A stretch of 64,000 nt of DNA from Brumimicrobium ulvae (GTDB lineage Bacteria > Bacteroidota > Bacteroidia > Flavobacteriales_D > Crocinitomicaceae): NCBI RefSeq assembly GCF_947504225.1, contig NZ_CANNGT010000001.1, positions 62,001 to 126,000 of the forward strand, read 5' to 3'. This document shows, one piece after another, positions 1 to 6,996 of this stretch. Position 1 is the first letter of the stretch. Each line of letters begins with the position of its first letter. The position numbers and the translations under genes were made by a program. The notes beneath the pieces were generated by a model. The model was given only the letters and a program-made list of their open reading frames with translations, did not search any database and was not told the DNA's origin.

Positions 1-1
1 C

Positions 2-1108
2 CAAGCTGCTGTAACTTTACAAGCTATCATTACTTACAATGGAACTGAGATTTATAACGAAACTTCTACTCCGCAGGATATGTTCTCAGGGGACAGTTTA
101 GTGGTTATGCTTCCAGACTTTGCACCAGCTACTTGGGACGAAGGATACTACAAGTTAGTGTATAAAACAACTGCAGATGCATTTACTGATGAGTATGATT
201 TTGATAATGAAATTGAATCTGACTTTGTAATTAGCGCAACAGATCTTTCGTATGCAAAAATTATTGATACGACAATGCTACCAAATTCTTCAGGTGGAAT
301 TAGACCAGTAGATGGTTCTGGGAATGCTATTCCAGAATACTCTTCTTGTATTCACTTTAAAGATCCAAATGCAAGCAGATTAGCTGCTTCTGCTATAACT
401 TTCTCTGCAATTAAAGGAAGCAATGCAACAGATACATCTTTAGCAGGTGAAGAGATTTTATTGCAGATCTATACTTACGACGATGTGTTTACTGATATGA
501 ATGATGCTGGTTTCTCTAACCCAATTCAAAACTTTAGCGACCTTGTGATACAGAATTATTCTTTCCCGTCTGATTTAGGAGGTGAGGTAATTACAGTAGA
601 TTTTGACTTAGAAAACATTGTTGCATTAGAGGATGACCAACGTTATATGTTCTGTGTAACTACTTTTAATGAAGAATTATATTTCGGAAGTGACCCTGAT
701 AGAGATTACACTGCAAACAGAGATTTCTACATGCAGCCTCTATTCCCAATCGAAGCTGGATCTGGAAACTTTAATCCAAATGGATTCGGACCAGAGTCTG
801 TACCTGGAATTTCTGTATCATTTATTTCTTCTGCTCAAGTTAGCTTGAAAGAAGAACAGTTGGCAATCAACATGAATGCATACCCTTCTCCAGCTTCTGA
901 TGTATTGAATATTGATTTCAAACAAAATGAAGTAAACAAAGTGGAGTTGGTGAACATGATGGGGCAAACAGTTGTAGCTCAAGATGTAGCTAGTAACGCT
1001 AATACTACAACTTTAGATGTTGCAGGTGTTGAGAATGGTGTTTACATCGTTAAGGTTTACTTAACAAACAATATGACTCACACAATGCAAGTAGTAGTTA
1101 ATCACTAA
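2..1108 (+). CDS. T9SS cargo protein, C-terminal part (5' end outside window)
   Basis: The frame is open from base 2 with no start, so the protein begins before the window. The last ~75 residues form a type A T9SS sorting domain (Por_Secre_tail style): AYPSPASDVLNIDF, then VELVNMMGQTV, then GVYIVKVYLTNN, ending in a short basic/polar strand. That domain directs export across the outer membrane and attachment or release at the surface. The upstream ~290 residues are acidic, rich in Asp/Asn/Thr and look like secreted beta-sandwich modules. No catalytic motif is visible. A strong terminator follows directly. The sorting domain is clear; the function of the body is unknown. Confidence 0.85.
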   Translation, partial: QAAVTLQAIITYNGTEIYNETSTPQDMFSGDSLVVMLPDFAPATWDEGYYKLVYKTTADAFTDEYDFDNEIESDFVISATDLSYAKIIDTTMLPNSSGGIRPVDGSGNAIPEYSSCIHFKDPNASRLAASAITFSAIKGSNATDTSLAGEEILLQIYTYDDVFTDMNDAGFSNPIQNFSDLVIQNYSFPSDLGGEVITVDFDLENIVALEDDQRYMFCVTTFNEELYFGSDPDRDYTANRDFYMQPLFPIEAGSGNFNPNGFGPESVPGISVSFISSAQVSLKEEQLAINMNAYPSPASDVLNIDFKQNEVNKVELVNMMGQTVVAQDVASNANTTTLDVAGVENGVYIVKVYLTNNMTHTMQVVVNH

Positions 1109-1132
1109 GCATTTGTCTATACATTTTATTGA

Positions 1133-1162
1133 AGCGGGACCGTTCATTCGGTTCCGCTTTTT
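1133..1162 (+). terminator. Rho-independent terminator of the T9SS cargo gene
   Basis: A 10-bp stem (AGCGGGACCG paired with CGGTTCCGCT, one G-U pair) with a 6-base loop is followed by a T-rich tract, 25 bases after the stop codon. Confidence 0.85.
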
Positions 1163-1225
1163 CGATTTCTATTCGCAACTTGTTCTTATAAAATGCTTGG
1201 ATCCGCCCCTGAGGAAATGGAAAGC

Positions 1226-1320
1226 TTAATGCTTTGTTTGAACATGCAAAGCACAGCAATACAGAGCGACAGTAGAAGCTCCTGAAGTGCTGTTGTGCGT
1301 GCGTTCTAACAAAGCGTTAA
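1226..1320. repeat. Nested inverted repeat in intergenic DNA
   Basis: Outer arms TTAATGCTTTGTT (1226-1238) and AACAAAGCGTTAA (1308-1320) are inverted copies with one mismatch. Inside lie a smaller TGCTTTG/CAAAGCA pair and a GCACAGCA / TGCTGTTGTGC pair. The stretch looks more GC-rich than its surroundings and has no convincing ORF. It could be a structured RNA, a miniature mobile element or a recombination remnant; the sequence does not decide. Confidence 0.45.
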
Positions 1321-1367
1321 CTTGGAATTGGATAAGGATGAAGGCGCCAATAAATAAAAAAAACTTA

Positions 1368-2282
1368 TTAATAACTGAAGTTTCGATTCAGTCCAAACTG
1401 TAGGAATGGTTTTGCTGGGCGGGCATCTTTCTTAAAGTGCACGGGGTAGCCTTCTGAATTTAACATGGGATAATTCACATTCGGCGTCCTCCATCGCTCT
1501 GGAATGAAATATTTATCATGCATAAAACGATTTTGCAAGGTGTGACGTACATTTTCACTATCTACTCCAATTACTGCGGAAACATAATTTCCATACATAA
1601 TTTGATAGTCGATTCCTAAACTCAATACGCCATGACTTGTTTTTCCGTAATGTGTTTTACTTAAATCCTTGTATCCTTTCTGATAAAGACTGTCTCTTGT
1701 GTTTTGCAGGGCTGTTCCACGGGTCTCACCTGTCCAAAGTTGGGTGTTCAAACTGATGTTGTATAAATCATCGTGATAGCTGATGCTGGCATGGTTCGTT
1801 CTGAATCTGTCCCTCCCCGAACCTGCGAAAATATCATTCTCAATGTATAGACTGACTTGTTGAATGTGTACACCCCAACCTCCCGAACGTTGTGAGGTGC
1901 CTATGTTGTCAAAATACCAAAGATAATTATAAGCAACAGCAAAATTGTTTTCACTTTGGTGGTTTAGTCCGTCAAGTATTAGTTGGGGTGTGGTATTTTT
2001 CTTACCTCCCATTAAGGCTATGCCTGTATTGACTCGTTGAGTTACAAAGTTGGTCCTTTCTCCAAAGTGTGTACTGTTGAACCGAATATGGTTTCCAATA
2101 TTGACCTGTACAAATTCGTATGAATAATAGGCTTGAACCCTTAGCCCAACTTGATTAATATGAGTTCCTAAATCTGCTGAAACTCCTACTTGAACCCCCC
2201 AGTCGTTTTCTCCCCACTTTTGAGCAAGCACTGCATGGTGTAGACTAAAACAGCAAATAATATACAGTAGGCAGGTCCTCAT
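1368..2282 (-). CDS. Secreted protein resembling polymorphic toxin type 23 (Ntox23-like)
   Basis: 304 residues with a clear signal peptide (cleavage near VLAQ-KWG). The body is rich in aromatic and glycine residues and has blocks I associate with the polymorphic toxin type 23 family of Bacteroidota: YFDNIGTSQRSGGWG, ENDIFAGSGRDRFRT, YGKTSHGVLS and QNRFMHDKYF. It is free-standing: I see no T9SS domain, no delivery repeats and no adjacent immunity gene. The toxin label comes from published family naming, and a beta-barrel or other envelope role fits the composition equally well. It starts 2 bases after the stop of the upstream lipoprotein gene, so the two are surely cotranscribed. The gene is certain; activity is uncertain. 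Confidence 0.75.
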   Translation of the reverse strand: MRTCLLYIICCFSLHHAVLAQKWGENDWGVQVGVSADLGTHINQVGLRVQAYYSYEFVQVNIGNHIRFNSTHFGERTNFVTQRVNTGIALMGGKKNTTPQLILDGLNHQSENNFAVAYNYLWYFDNIGTSQRSGGWGVHIQQVSLYIENDIFAGSGRDRFRTNHASISYHDDLYNISLNTQLWTGETRGTALQNTRDSLYQKGYKDLSKTHYGKTSHGVLSLGIDYQIMYGNYVSAVIGVDSENVRHTLQNRFMHDKYFIPERWRTPNVNYPMLNSEGYPVHFKKDARPAKPFLQFGLNRNFSY

Positions 2283-2284
2283 AC

Positions 2285-3679
2285 TTAATCTAATTCGTAT
2301 GCTCCAATGTCTGTTGGGGTGTTTCGAAGTACGCCAATAATGTCTGTTGTAACATGGTACGGAGTATTGCTGTTGGCATTATCCTTAGCAGGGGAGGAGG
2401 GTAAGATTTTAAAGACTTGACCTTCCACATATTCAAATTGTGGGTTTTGATTCCAAATTGTATTGACGAAGCCTGGATGTGAAGAAATAGGAATTTGTTT
2501 GATTAAATTGGTATTGTAATCAAGGTCTATGTTGACAGTCCCATTTTGTGTGAGGGTGTCATATACAATTTGAATATCTCCGCCTCCGTAAATAATAGAA
2601 TTGTAAAATGCACCTTCGTTAACATCACCAATGTAAGTAAAACCATCTGTTCGGGTAAAGTAATTCTTAATGGCCACAGCTGGTTGACCACCTTCTGATC
2701 CATAGCTTAAAAATTGTGAGTGTTTAAATGTGTGATCTCCACCTTCTAATAAAAAATAAGCGTAAAGTCCATTGCTGTGAATATTTAAGTTTTCCCCGTA
2801 AACCCGACCTCCGGAATAATTGAAAATTCCATAACTGGCTTGATTGTAGATTTCGGAGTTTGTAATGCTCAAAGTATATCCTGTGTTTGAAGGGTGTTCA
2901 CTGAATATATGAACTCCAACGGTTCCGTTCCTCATAATGAGGTTGTCAATTGTACTGGGAAGTGCTTTACTTAAATAGATCCCATAATATTGTCCTGAAA
3001 CATCTTTGTAAAAAGGCTCAAGTCTGTCTCCTTCAATATATACCTTATTATCAAAATCGCCCTGAATATGAAGTTCACTCGAATCAACGTAGAGCATTGC
3101 TCCTTTATGCATATGAATCCTTGTTCCAGGATGTATGGTAAGTGATTGAGAAGGGGGGACAACGGCAAGGTTGTAAATAACATGTGGTTTATCTGCGTAC
3201 CAATCACCGTTTACATATTCGTTGTTGTAAAAGTAAGCGTCTTGTCCCCAAGCTGCAAGTTGTACCGTTTGTTCTTTGCCGTTGGTCTCAAAACGAACTT
3301 TATCCTCTATAATGAAAATTGAAGGGTCGTTATTTTCACCAAGGGTCACTTCCACAAACATATATAAACTGTCATTTGCTGGGAGTACAATATCGCTAAA
3401 CTTAACACCAGATACACCATCAAGGTTAACCCTGTATGGCGAACTTTGTCCACCTTCCAATATCACATGGTCTATTTTTACTGGTCGATTTGAGGTATTA
3501 TAGATTTTAAATCTTTTCGTAGTCGAACCAACTGTCGTAAATACAGTATCAAATAAAACAGTATCTACCGAAAAGCTTAGGTTTTCTTTGGAGAACAAAA
3601 TATCCTTTTTACAGCTAGAAAGGAAAGATGCTGCCCATGCCATGAGGACCACTGGAATGATAAAGAGTAATTTTCTCAA
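2285..3679 (-). CDS. Lipoprotein with right-handed beta-helix repeats
   Basis: 464 residues. The N-terminus is a lipoprotein signal (hydrophobic stretch, then SFLSSCKKD with the lipobox cysteine near residue 22). A beta-sandwich-like segment follows (SFSVDTVLFDTVFTTVGSTTKRFKIYN), typical of Bacteroidota lipoproteins with an ASPM/choice-of-anchor fold. From about residue 170 there are parallel beta-helix style repeats (NLIMRNGTVGVHIF, SEIYNQASYGIFNY, NLNIHSNGLYAYF). The C-terminus DIIGVLRNTPTDIGAYELD is the choice-of-anchor Q ending seen in pectate-lyase-like proteins. It is probably an envelope or surface polysaccharide-interacting protein; no catalytic site can be assigned. First gene of a two-gene operon with the toxin-23-like protein. 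Confidence 0.8.
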   Translation of the reverse strand: MRKLLFIIPVVLMAWAASFLSSCKKDILFSKENLSFSVDTVLFDTVFTTVGSTTKRFKIYNTSNRPVKIDHVILEGGQSSPYRVNLDGVSGVKFSDIVLPANDSLYMFVEVTLGENNDPSIFIIEDKVRFETNGKEQTVQLAAWGQDAYFYNNEYVNGDWYADKPHVIYNLAVVPPSQSLTIHPGTRIHMHKGAMLYVDSSELHIQGDFDNKVYIEGDRLEPFYKDVSGQYYGIYLSKALPSTIDNLIMRNGTVGVHIFSEHPSNTGYTLSITNSEIYNQASYGIFNYSGGRVYGENLNIHSNGLYAYFLLEGGDHTFKHSQFLSYGSEGGQPAVAIKNYFTRTDGFTYIGDVNEGAFYNSIIYGGGDIQIVYDTLTQNGTVNIDLDYNTNLIKQIPISSHPGFVNTIWNQNPQFEYVEGQVFKILPSSPAKDNANSNTPYHVTTDIIGVLRNTPTDIGAYELD

Positions 3680-3806
3680 AGTTTATTGTTTTTACGTTGC
3701 TAAAGTAACGATAAATAATTGTTTTTATTTTTATTGACTACTATTCTAAATAATTAAACTATTTTTGTGAAAGGTAATTTAGAAATGAAAATATTTTGCA
3801 CTTCAA

Positions 3807-3838
3807 TTGTGTGAATTGAAATTTAATTACTAAATTTG
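3807..3838 (+). promoter_or_regulatory. Bacteroidota-type promoter of rpmE2
   Basis: TTG at 3807-3809, 21-base spacer, TAAATTTG at 3831-3838. This matches the primary sigma consensus TTG-N17..23-TAnnTTTG. The start codon lies 38 bases downstream, which leaves a leader of about 30 nt. Confidence 0.75.
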
Positions 3839-3876
3839 CCATCCGATTTGAGATAGAACAAGAAATTTTAGTTAAA

Positions 3877-4134
3877 ATGAAAAAAGATATACATCCAGAG
3901 AACTACCGTTTAGTAGTGTTTAAAGATATGACAAATGACTATTCATTTGTTACACGTTCATGTGCTGAGTCAACAGAAACGATAAAGCATGAAGATGGAA
4001 AGGAATACCCACTTGTAAAATTGGATATTTCTCACATGTCACACCCATACTTTACAGGGGTAGAGCAGTATGTAGATACAGCAGGACGTATTGATAAGTT
4101 CAAGAACAGATATGCACGTCACATGAAAAAATAG
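3877..4134 (+). CDS. rpmE2: 50S ribosomal protein L31 type B
   Basis: 85 residues, normal for type B L31: begins [18 protein letters not shown] and ends [15 protein letters not shown]. It lacks the CxxC zinc-binding cysteines of the A type, so it is the zinc-independent (C-) form of the large-subunit protein. It is monocistronic, with its own promoter (3807-3838) and terminator (4162-4189). Confidence 0.97.
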   Translation: MKKDIHPENYRLVVFKDMTNDYSFVTRSCAESTETIKHEDGKEYPLVKLDISHMSHPYFTGVEQYVDTAGRIDKFKNRYARHMKK

Positions 4135-4161
4135 TGATTGCATCAACTGATGATATTAAAG

Positions 4162-4189
4162 AGGAGAGCGTTAAGTTCTCCTTTTTTTT
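4162..4189 (+). terminator. Terminator of rpmE2
   Basis: Stem AGGAGAG / TTCTCCT (4162-4168 with 4176-4182) followed by a run of T residues, 27 bases after the stop codon. Confidence 0.8.
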
Positions 4190-4216
4190 ATTTTCAAAAT
4201 TCAATAAAGGATGTCC

Positions 4217-4247
4217 TTGTCTTTTATTTATATTCTAATTACTTTTG
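4217..4247 (+). promoter_or_regulatory. Promoter of the cupin-haemoglobin-peroxidase operon
   Basis: TTG at 4217-4219, 20-base spacer, TACTTTTG at 4240-4247; the cupin start codon is 23 bases downstream. Good match to the Bacteroidota housekeeping consensus. Confidence 0.7.
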
Positions 4248-4270
4248 ACTATATTTATAAATAAAAAACT

Positions 4271-4618
4271 ATGGTGAGCAATTCGTTTTATAAGGACTTA
4301 GAGTTTTCAGAGGATAAAGTAAAGGTTTCTGTGATTTTAGAGACCTCTTTTACAAAAGAAATTAGGATTGCCTTTAAAAAAGGTCAGATCATGAAAGAGC
4401 ACAAAACTGCTTTTCCGATTATTGTACATTTATTAGAAGGTGAAATTGAGTTTGGTGTGGAAGGACAGAAGCATCATTTGTCGAAAGGAGATATTCTAAC
4501 TTTAGAAGGAAATGTGCCTCATGACTTGTTGGCCAATGAAGAAAGTATTGTGAGGTTATCACTTTCGAAGTTAGACACCCCAGATCGTGTAAAACAAGTA
4601 GCAAAGGATTCTAAGTAA
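4271..4618 (+). CDS. Small cupin-domain protein
   Basis: 115 residues forming a single cupin barrel: FPIIVHLLEGEIEFGVEGQKHHLSKGDILTL carries motif 1 features (PIIVHLLEGE, GDILTL) and the second motif is reduced to NVPHDLLA. Potential metal ligands are the histidines near residues 43, 58-59 and 79. No substrate can be assigned. Its stop overlaps the start of the truncated haemoglobin gene (TAATG at 4616-4620), so the two are translationally coupled. A role as a redox or gas-linked accessory to that globin is inference. Confidence 0.85.
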   Translation: MVSNSFYKDLEFSEDKVKVSVILETSFTKEIRIAFKKGQIMKEHKTAFPIIVHLLEGEIEFGVEGQKHHLSKGDILTLEGNVPHDLLANEESIVRLSLSKLDTPDRVKQVAKDSK

Positions 4619-5019
4619 TGAAAGAAATAGAAAACAGAGCAGACGTAAGTCAATTGGTGCATTCATTTTACGATAAGATTCGAGCAGATGAGGTGTTGGG
4701 ACCAATTTTTAATGCGCATTTAACAGATGAGCAATGGCCTCCCCACCTTGAGAAGTTGACTGACTTTTGGGAGACCAATTTATTTGGAATTCCAAAGTTC
4801 AAAGGAAATCCTCCAATGGCACATGCAAAAGTTGATCAGGCTTTGAATTACGGAGTAACGCAAGAACATTTTGCGCATTGGTTGCGTTTGTGGTTTCAAA
4901 CAATTGATGAATTGTTTGTGGGGAAATTAGCCGATAGAGCAAAAAATGCCGCAAGAAAAATGTCAACAGGTTTGTTTATGGCCATATGGAGCCAAAGACC
5001 AGAAAATAATTTACATTAA
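4618..5019 (+). CDS. Group III truncated haemoglobin
   Basis: 133 residues, the family's usual size. Recognisable blocks are VHSFYDKIRADEVLGPIF, DFWETNLFG, GNPPMAHAKV (the likely haem-proximal histidine is His69), and HFAHWLRLWFQTIDELF. Group III globins bind O2/NO/cyanide and are linked to NO detoxification or electron transfer in some bacteria (for example Campylobacter Ctb). Middle gene of cupin-trHb-tpx, coupled to the cupin by a TAATG overlap and 16 bases before tpx. Cytoplasmic, no signal peptide. Confidence 0.92.
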   Translation: MKEIENRADVSQLVHSFYDKIRADEVLGPIFNAHLTDEQWPPHLEKLTDFWETNLFGIPKFKGNPPMAHAKVDQALNYGVTQEHFAHWLRLWFQTIDELFVGKLADRAKNAARKMSTGLFMAIWSQRPENNLH

Positions 5020-5035
5020 ATAAAAATATATTATT

Positions 5036-5527
5036 ATGGGAGTAAAATTTAAAGGTACATCAATAAGTACAAGTGGTAACTTTCCAAAAGTTGGAGATAC
5101 TTTACCTGAAATGAAATTGGTTAAATCTGATTTGTCAGAATTAAATACAAATGAGCTGAAAGGGAAAAAAGTTGTGTTCAATATATTTCCGAGTGTTGAT
5201 ACCGCCGTATGCGCGATGCAATTGACCAAGTTTGCAAATCAACTAAAAAACCGAGAGGATGTTGCTTTGGTTTTTACTTCTTTGGATTTACCTTTTGCCT
5301 TTAGTCGCTTTTGTTCAGCTGAAGGCATCAATAATGCGATTACAACTTCTGATTTCCGTTACCGCGATGCGGATCAACTTGGGGCGGTGATGAAAGGTGG
5401 ACCATTGGCTGGTTTGCATGCCCGTGGCGTAATAGTTACAGATGAAAATCTTGTGATTCAATATTCTGAATTGGTTGAAGAGGTTACAGACGAACCAGAT
5501 TATGACGCTGCTTTAGCAAAAGTTTAA
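5036..5527 (+). CDS. tpx: Thiol peroxidase (atypical 2-Cys peroxiredoxin)
   Basis: 163 residues, the size of E. coli Tpx. The peroxidatic site is NIFPSVDTAVCA (Cys59) and the resolving cysteine sits in SRFCSAEGI (Cys93), the Tpx pattern of two cysteines ~34 residues apart. It reduces H2O2 and organic peroxides using thioredoxin. The usual T-x-x-C motif is T-A-V-C here. Third gene of the operon that starts with the cupin. Confidence 0.95.
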   Translation: MGVKFKGTSISTSGNFPKVGDTLPEMKLVKSDLSELNTNELKGKKVVFNIFPSVDTAVCAMQLTKFANQLKNREDVALVFTSLDLPFAFSRFCSAEGINNAITTSDFRYRDADQLGAVMKGGPLAGLHARGVIVTDENLVIQYSELVEEVTDEPDYDAALAKV

Positions 5528-5570
5528 GACTGTTTTGATTGTACACATAGAATTGTGGTATTAATTGCTT

Positions 5571-5588
5571 ATCTTTTTGCAAAAAGAT
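5571..5588. repeat. 18-bp perfect palindrome at a start codon
   Basis: ATCTTTTTGCAAAAAGAT, two 9-base half sites. Its last bases (AT of GATG) run into the start codon of the next gene. It could be a protein-binding site or a hairpin that affects initiation, or chance in AT-rich DNA. Confidence 0.4.
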
Positions 5589-6180
5589 GATGATGAGGTA
5601 CTTTGTTTTAAGTTGTACAGTATTAATTGTTTCGTTCTCTTTTGGACAAAAAAATAGTGTTGATCTTGATCCCCAAACTAAAATAGAATTAGCAACACAC
5701 TTCTTGACCGCTCAAGAAAAAGAAGGCGCAAAGGTAATGGCCTATTTGGAAGATGGTAGTACTGAGATTTTAAAAGCTTCAGAAGGTCATTTAACCTGCG
5801 TATATGATGATCCCAAAAAGGAAGGAATTCAATTTGTTTGTTACCATAGTCAACTCGAGGACTTTATGACCAGAGGAAGGGTGTTGAAAGCACAAGGAGT
5901 TTCGACAATTGAAATACGTAAAAAAAGAAAGGAGGAAATTGAAGCCGGAAAACTATTTTTCCCGAAGGGACAAAGCATGATGTATGTCTTTGATGGAAAG
6001 GAGGAAAATATTGATGCGGAAACCGGAGTTGTTAAGGAAGGAAAGTTACGGTATGTAATTTATACGCCTTATGCCACTCAAGAGTCTACGGGCTTACCAC
6101 TTTCTCCTTCCGCGCCTGGTATGCCGTGGTTAATGGATCCAGGAACACACAGAGCGCATATTATGGTGAGCCCAATGTAA
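5587..6180 (+). CDS. Secreted protein of unknown function
   Basis: 197 residues with a signal peptide (MRYFVLSCTVLIVSFSFGQ, cleavage after FG). The mature part is charged and contains two cysteines (LTCVYDD and QFVCYHS) that could form a disulfide. The end SPSAPGMPWLMDPGTHRAHIMVSPM is histidine/methionine-rich and hints at, but does not prove, metal binding. Three consecutive ATG codons (5587, 5590, 5593) make the exact start uncertain. I do not recognise a family. It sits between the peroxidase operon and the hemerythrin gene in the same direction. Confidence 0.75.
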   Translation: MMMRYFVLSCTVLIVSFSFGQKNSVDLDPQTKIELATHFLTAQEKEGAKVMAYLEDGSTEILKASEGHLTCVYDDPKKEGIQFVCYHSQLEDFMTRGRVLKAQGVSTIEIRKKRKEEIEAGKLFFPKGQSMMYVFDGKEENIDAETGVVKEGKLRYVIYTPYATQESTGLPLSPSAPGMPWLMDPGTHRAHIMVSPM

Positions 6181-6196
6181 TAAATTAAAACAAAAG

Positions 6197-6523
6197 ATGA
6201 TGGAAAGAAAACCTAGTTATGAAACAGTATCTGAAGCGGTTAATGACCTCATTAAACGTGGATATACGACCGACTTTTATGTCGAAGCAACAAAAGATTG
6301 TATCGTTTGCCGAAAGTCTGATTTGGCACTTTCAGCAGATGATTTTGTAATAGATGAGGTACACCGTTTTGAAGGAGAAAATGATCCAGGTGATTCGATG
6401 ATTGTATATGCTATTTCGTCGACTAAGCACGATGTGAAAGGGGTACTTACGAATGCTTATGGGGTTTACGCTGATGGTGTAACTTCCGCAATTATTTCTC
6501 ACTTGCATAAACAAATAAAATAA
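6197..6523 (+). CDS. Small conserved Bacteroidota protein
   Basis: 108 residues beginning MMERKPSYETVSEAVNDLIKRGYTTDF. This short family is often labelled 'phosphoribosylpyrophosphate synthetase' in Bacteroidota genomes, but it lacks the PRPP-binding loop and is a third of the real enzyme's size, so I do not accept that name. Two cysteines (CIVCRKS, a CxxC) are visible. It lies 16 bases after the preceding gene and 2 bases before the hemerythrin gene, so it is very likely cotranscribed with both. Confidence 0.8.
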   Translation: MMERKPSYETVSEAVNDLIKRGYTTDFYVEATKDCIVCRKSDLALSADDFVIDEVHRFEGENDPGDSMIVYAISSTKHDVKGVLTNAYGVYADGVTSAIISHLHKQIK

Positions 6524-6525
6524 GT

Positions 6526-6993
6526 ATGAGTACACAAAAGAAACCCTTGAAAAGAGTAGAAGCATTGAAGTCTTTTAGTCGTGAACATCACCATGGTTTA
6601 CTTTTGGGGTGGAAGATCAGAAAAGGGATGAGCAATGGAATTGCTATTGATCGCATCAAAAAATACGCTGACTGGTTTTTCGAAAATCATTTAGTTCCTC
6701 ATTTCGAAGAGGAAGAGAAGTATATTTTTCCTATTCTTGGAGAAGATCATGAAATGATAAAAAAAGCGCTTTCAGAACACCGTAGATTAACAAGGCTGTT
6801 TACCGAAGAGGAGGATGTTGAAAAAGCATTACATCATATTGAGGAAGAGTTGGATAGACATATTCGTTTTGAAGAACGTGAACTCTTTATGCTGATTCAA
6901 GAAGTTGCTACACCAGAACAATTAAAAAAAATAGAAGAGGTACATGATGATTCTGATTTCGTCGATAATACCACAGATGTATTCTGGGAGTAA
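6526..6993 (+). CDS. Hemerythrin-like (HHE domain) protein
   Basis: 155 residues with HHE cation-binding pattern over a four-helix bundle: SREHHHGLLLGW, then HLVPHFEEEEKYIF, then HRRLTRLF, then HIRFEERELF. These His/Glu residues fit a di-iron site, used by the family for O2/NO sensing, iron-centre repair or O2 storage. Cytoplasmic. It ends 3 bases before the convergent glcD-like gene. With the truncated haemoglobin and Tpx upstream it forms a local cluster of oxygen/NO/peroxide-related proteins. Confidence 0.9.
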   Translation: MSTQKKPLKRVEALKSFSREHHHGLLLGWKIRKGMSNGIAIDRIKKYADWFFENHLVPHFEEEEKYIFPILGEDHEMIKKALSEHRRLTRLFTEEEDVEKALHHIEEELDRHIRFEERELFMLIQEVATPEQLKKIEEVHDDSDFVDNTTDVFWE

Positions 6994-6996
6994 GCT

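Noticed and set aside
6197..6523. Annotation as phosphoribosylpyrophosphate synthetase
   Set aside because: The name is common for this family, but the 108-residue protein has no PRPP-binding motif and is far too short.
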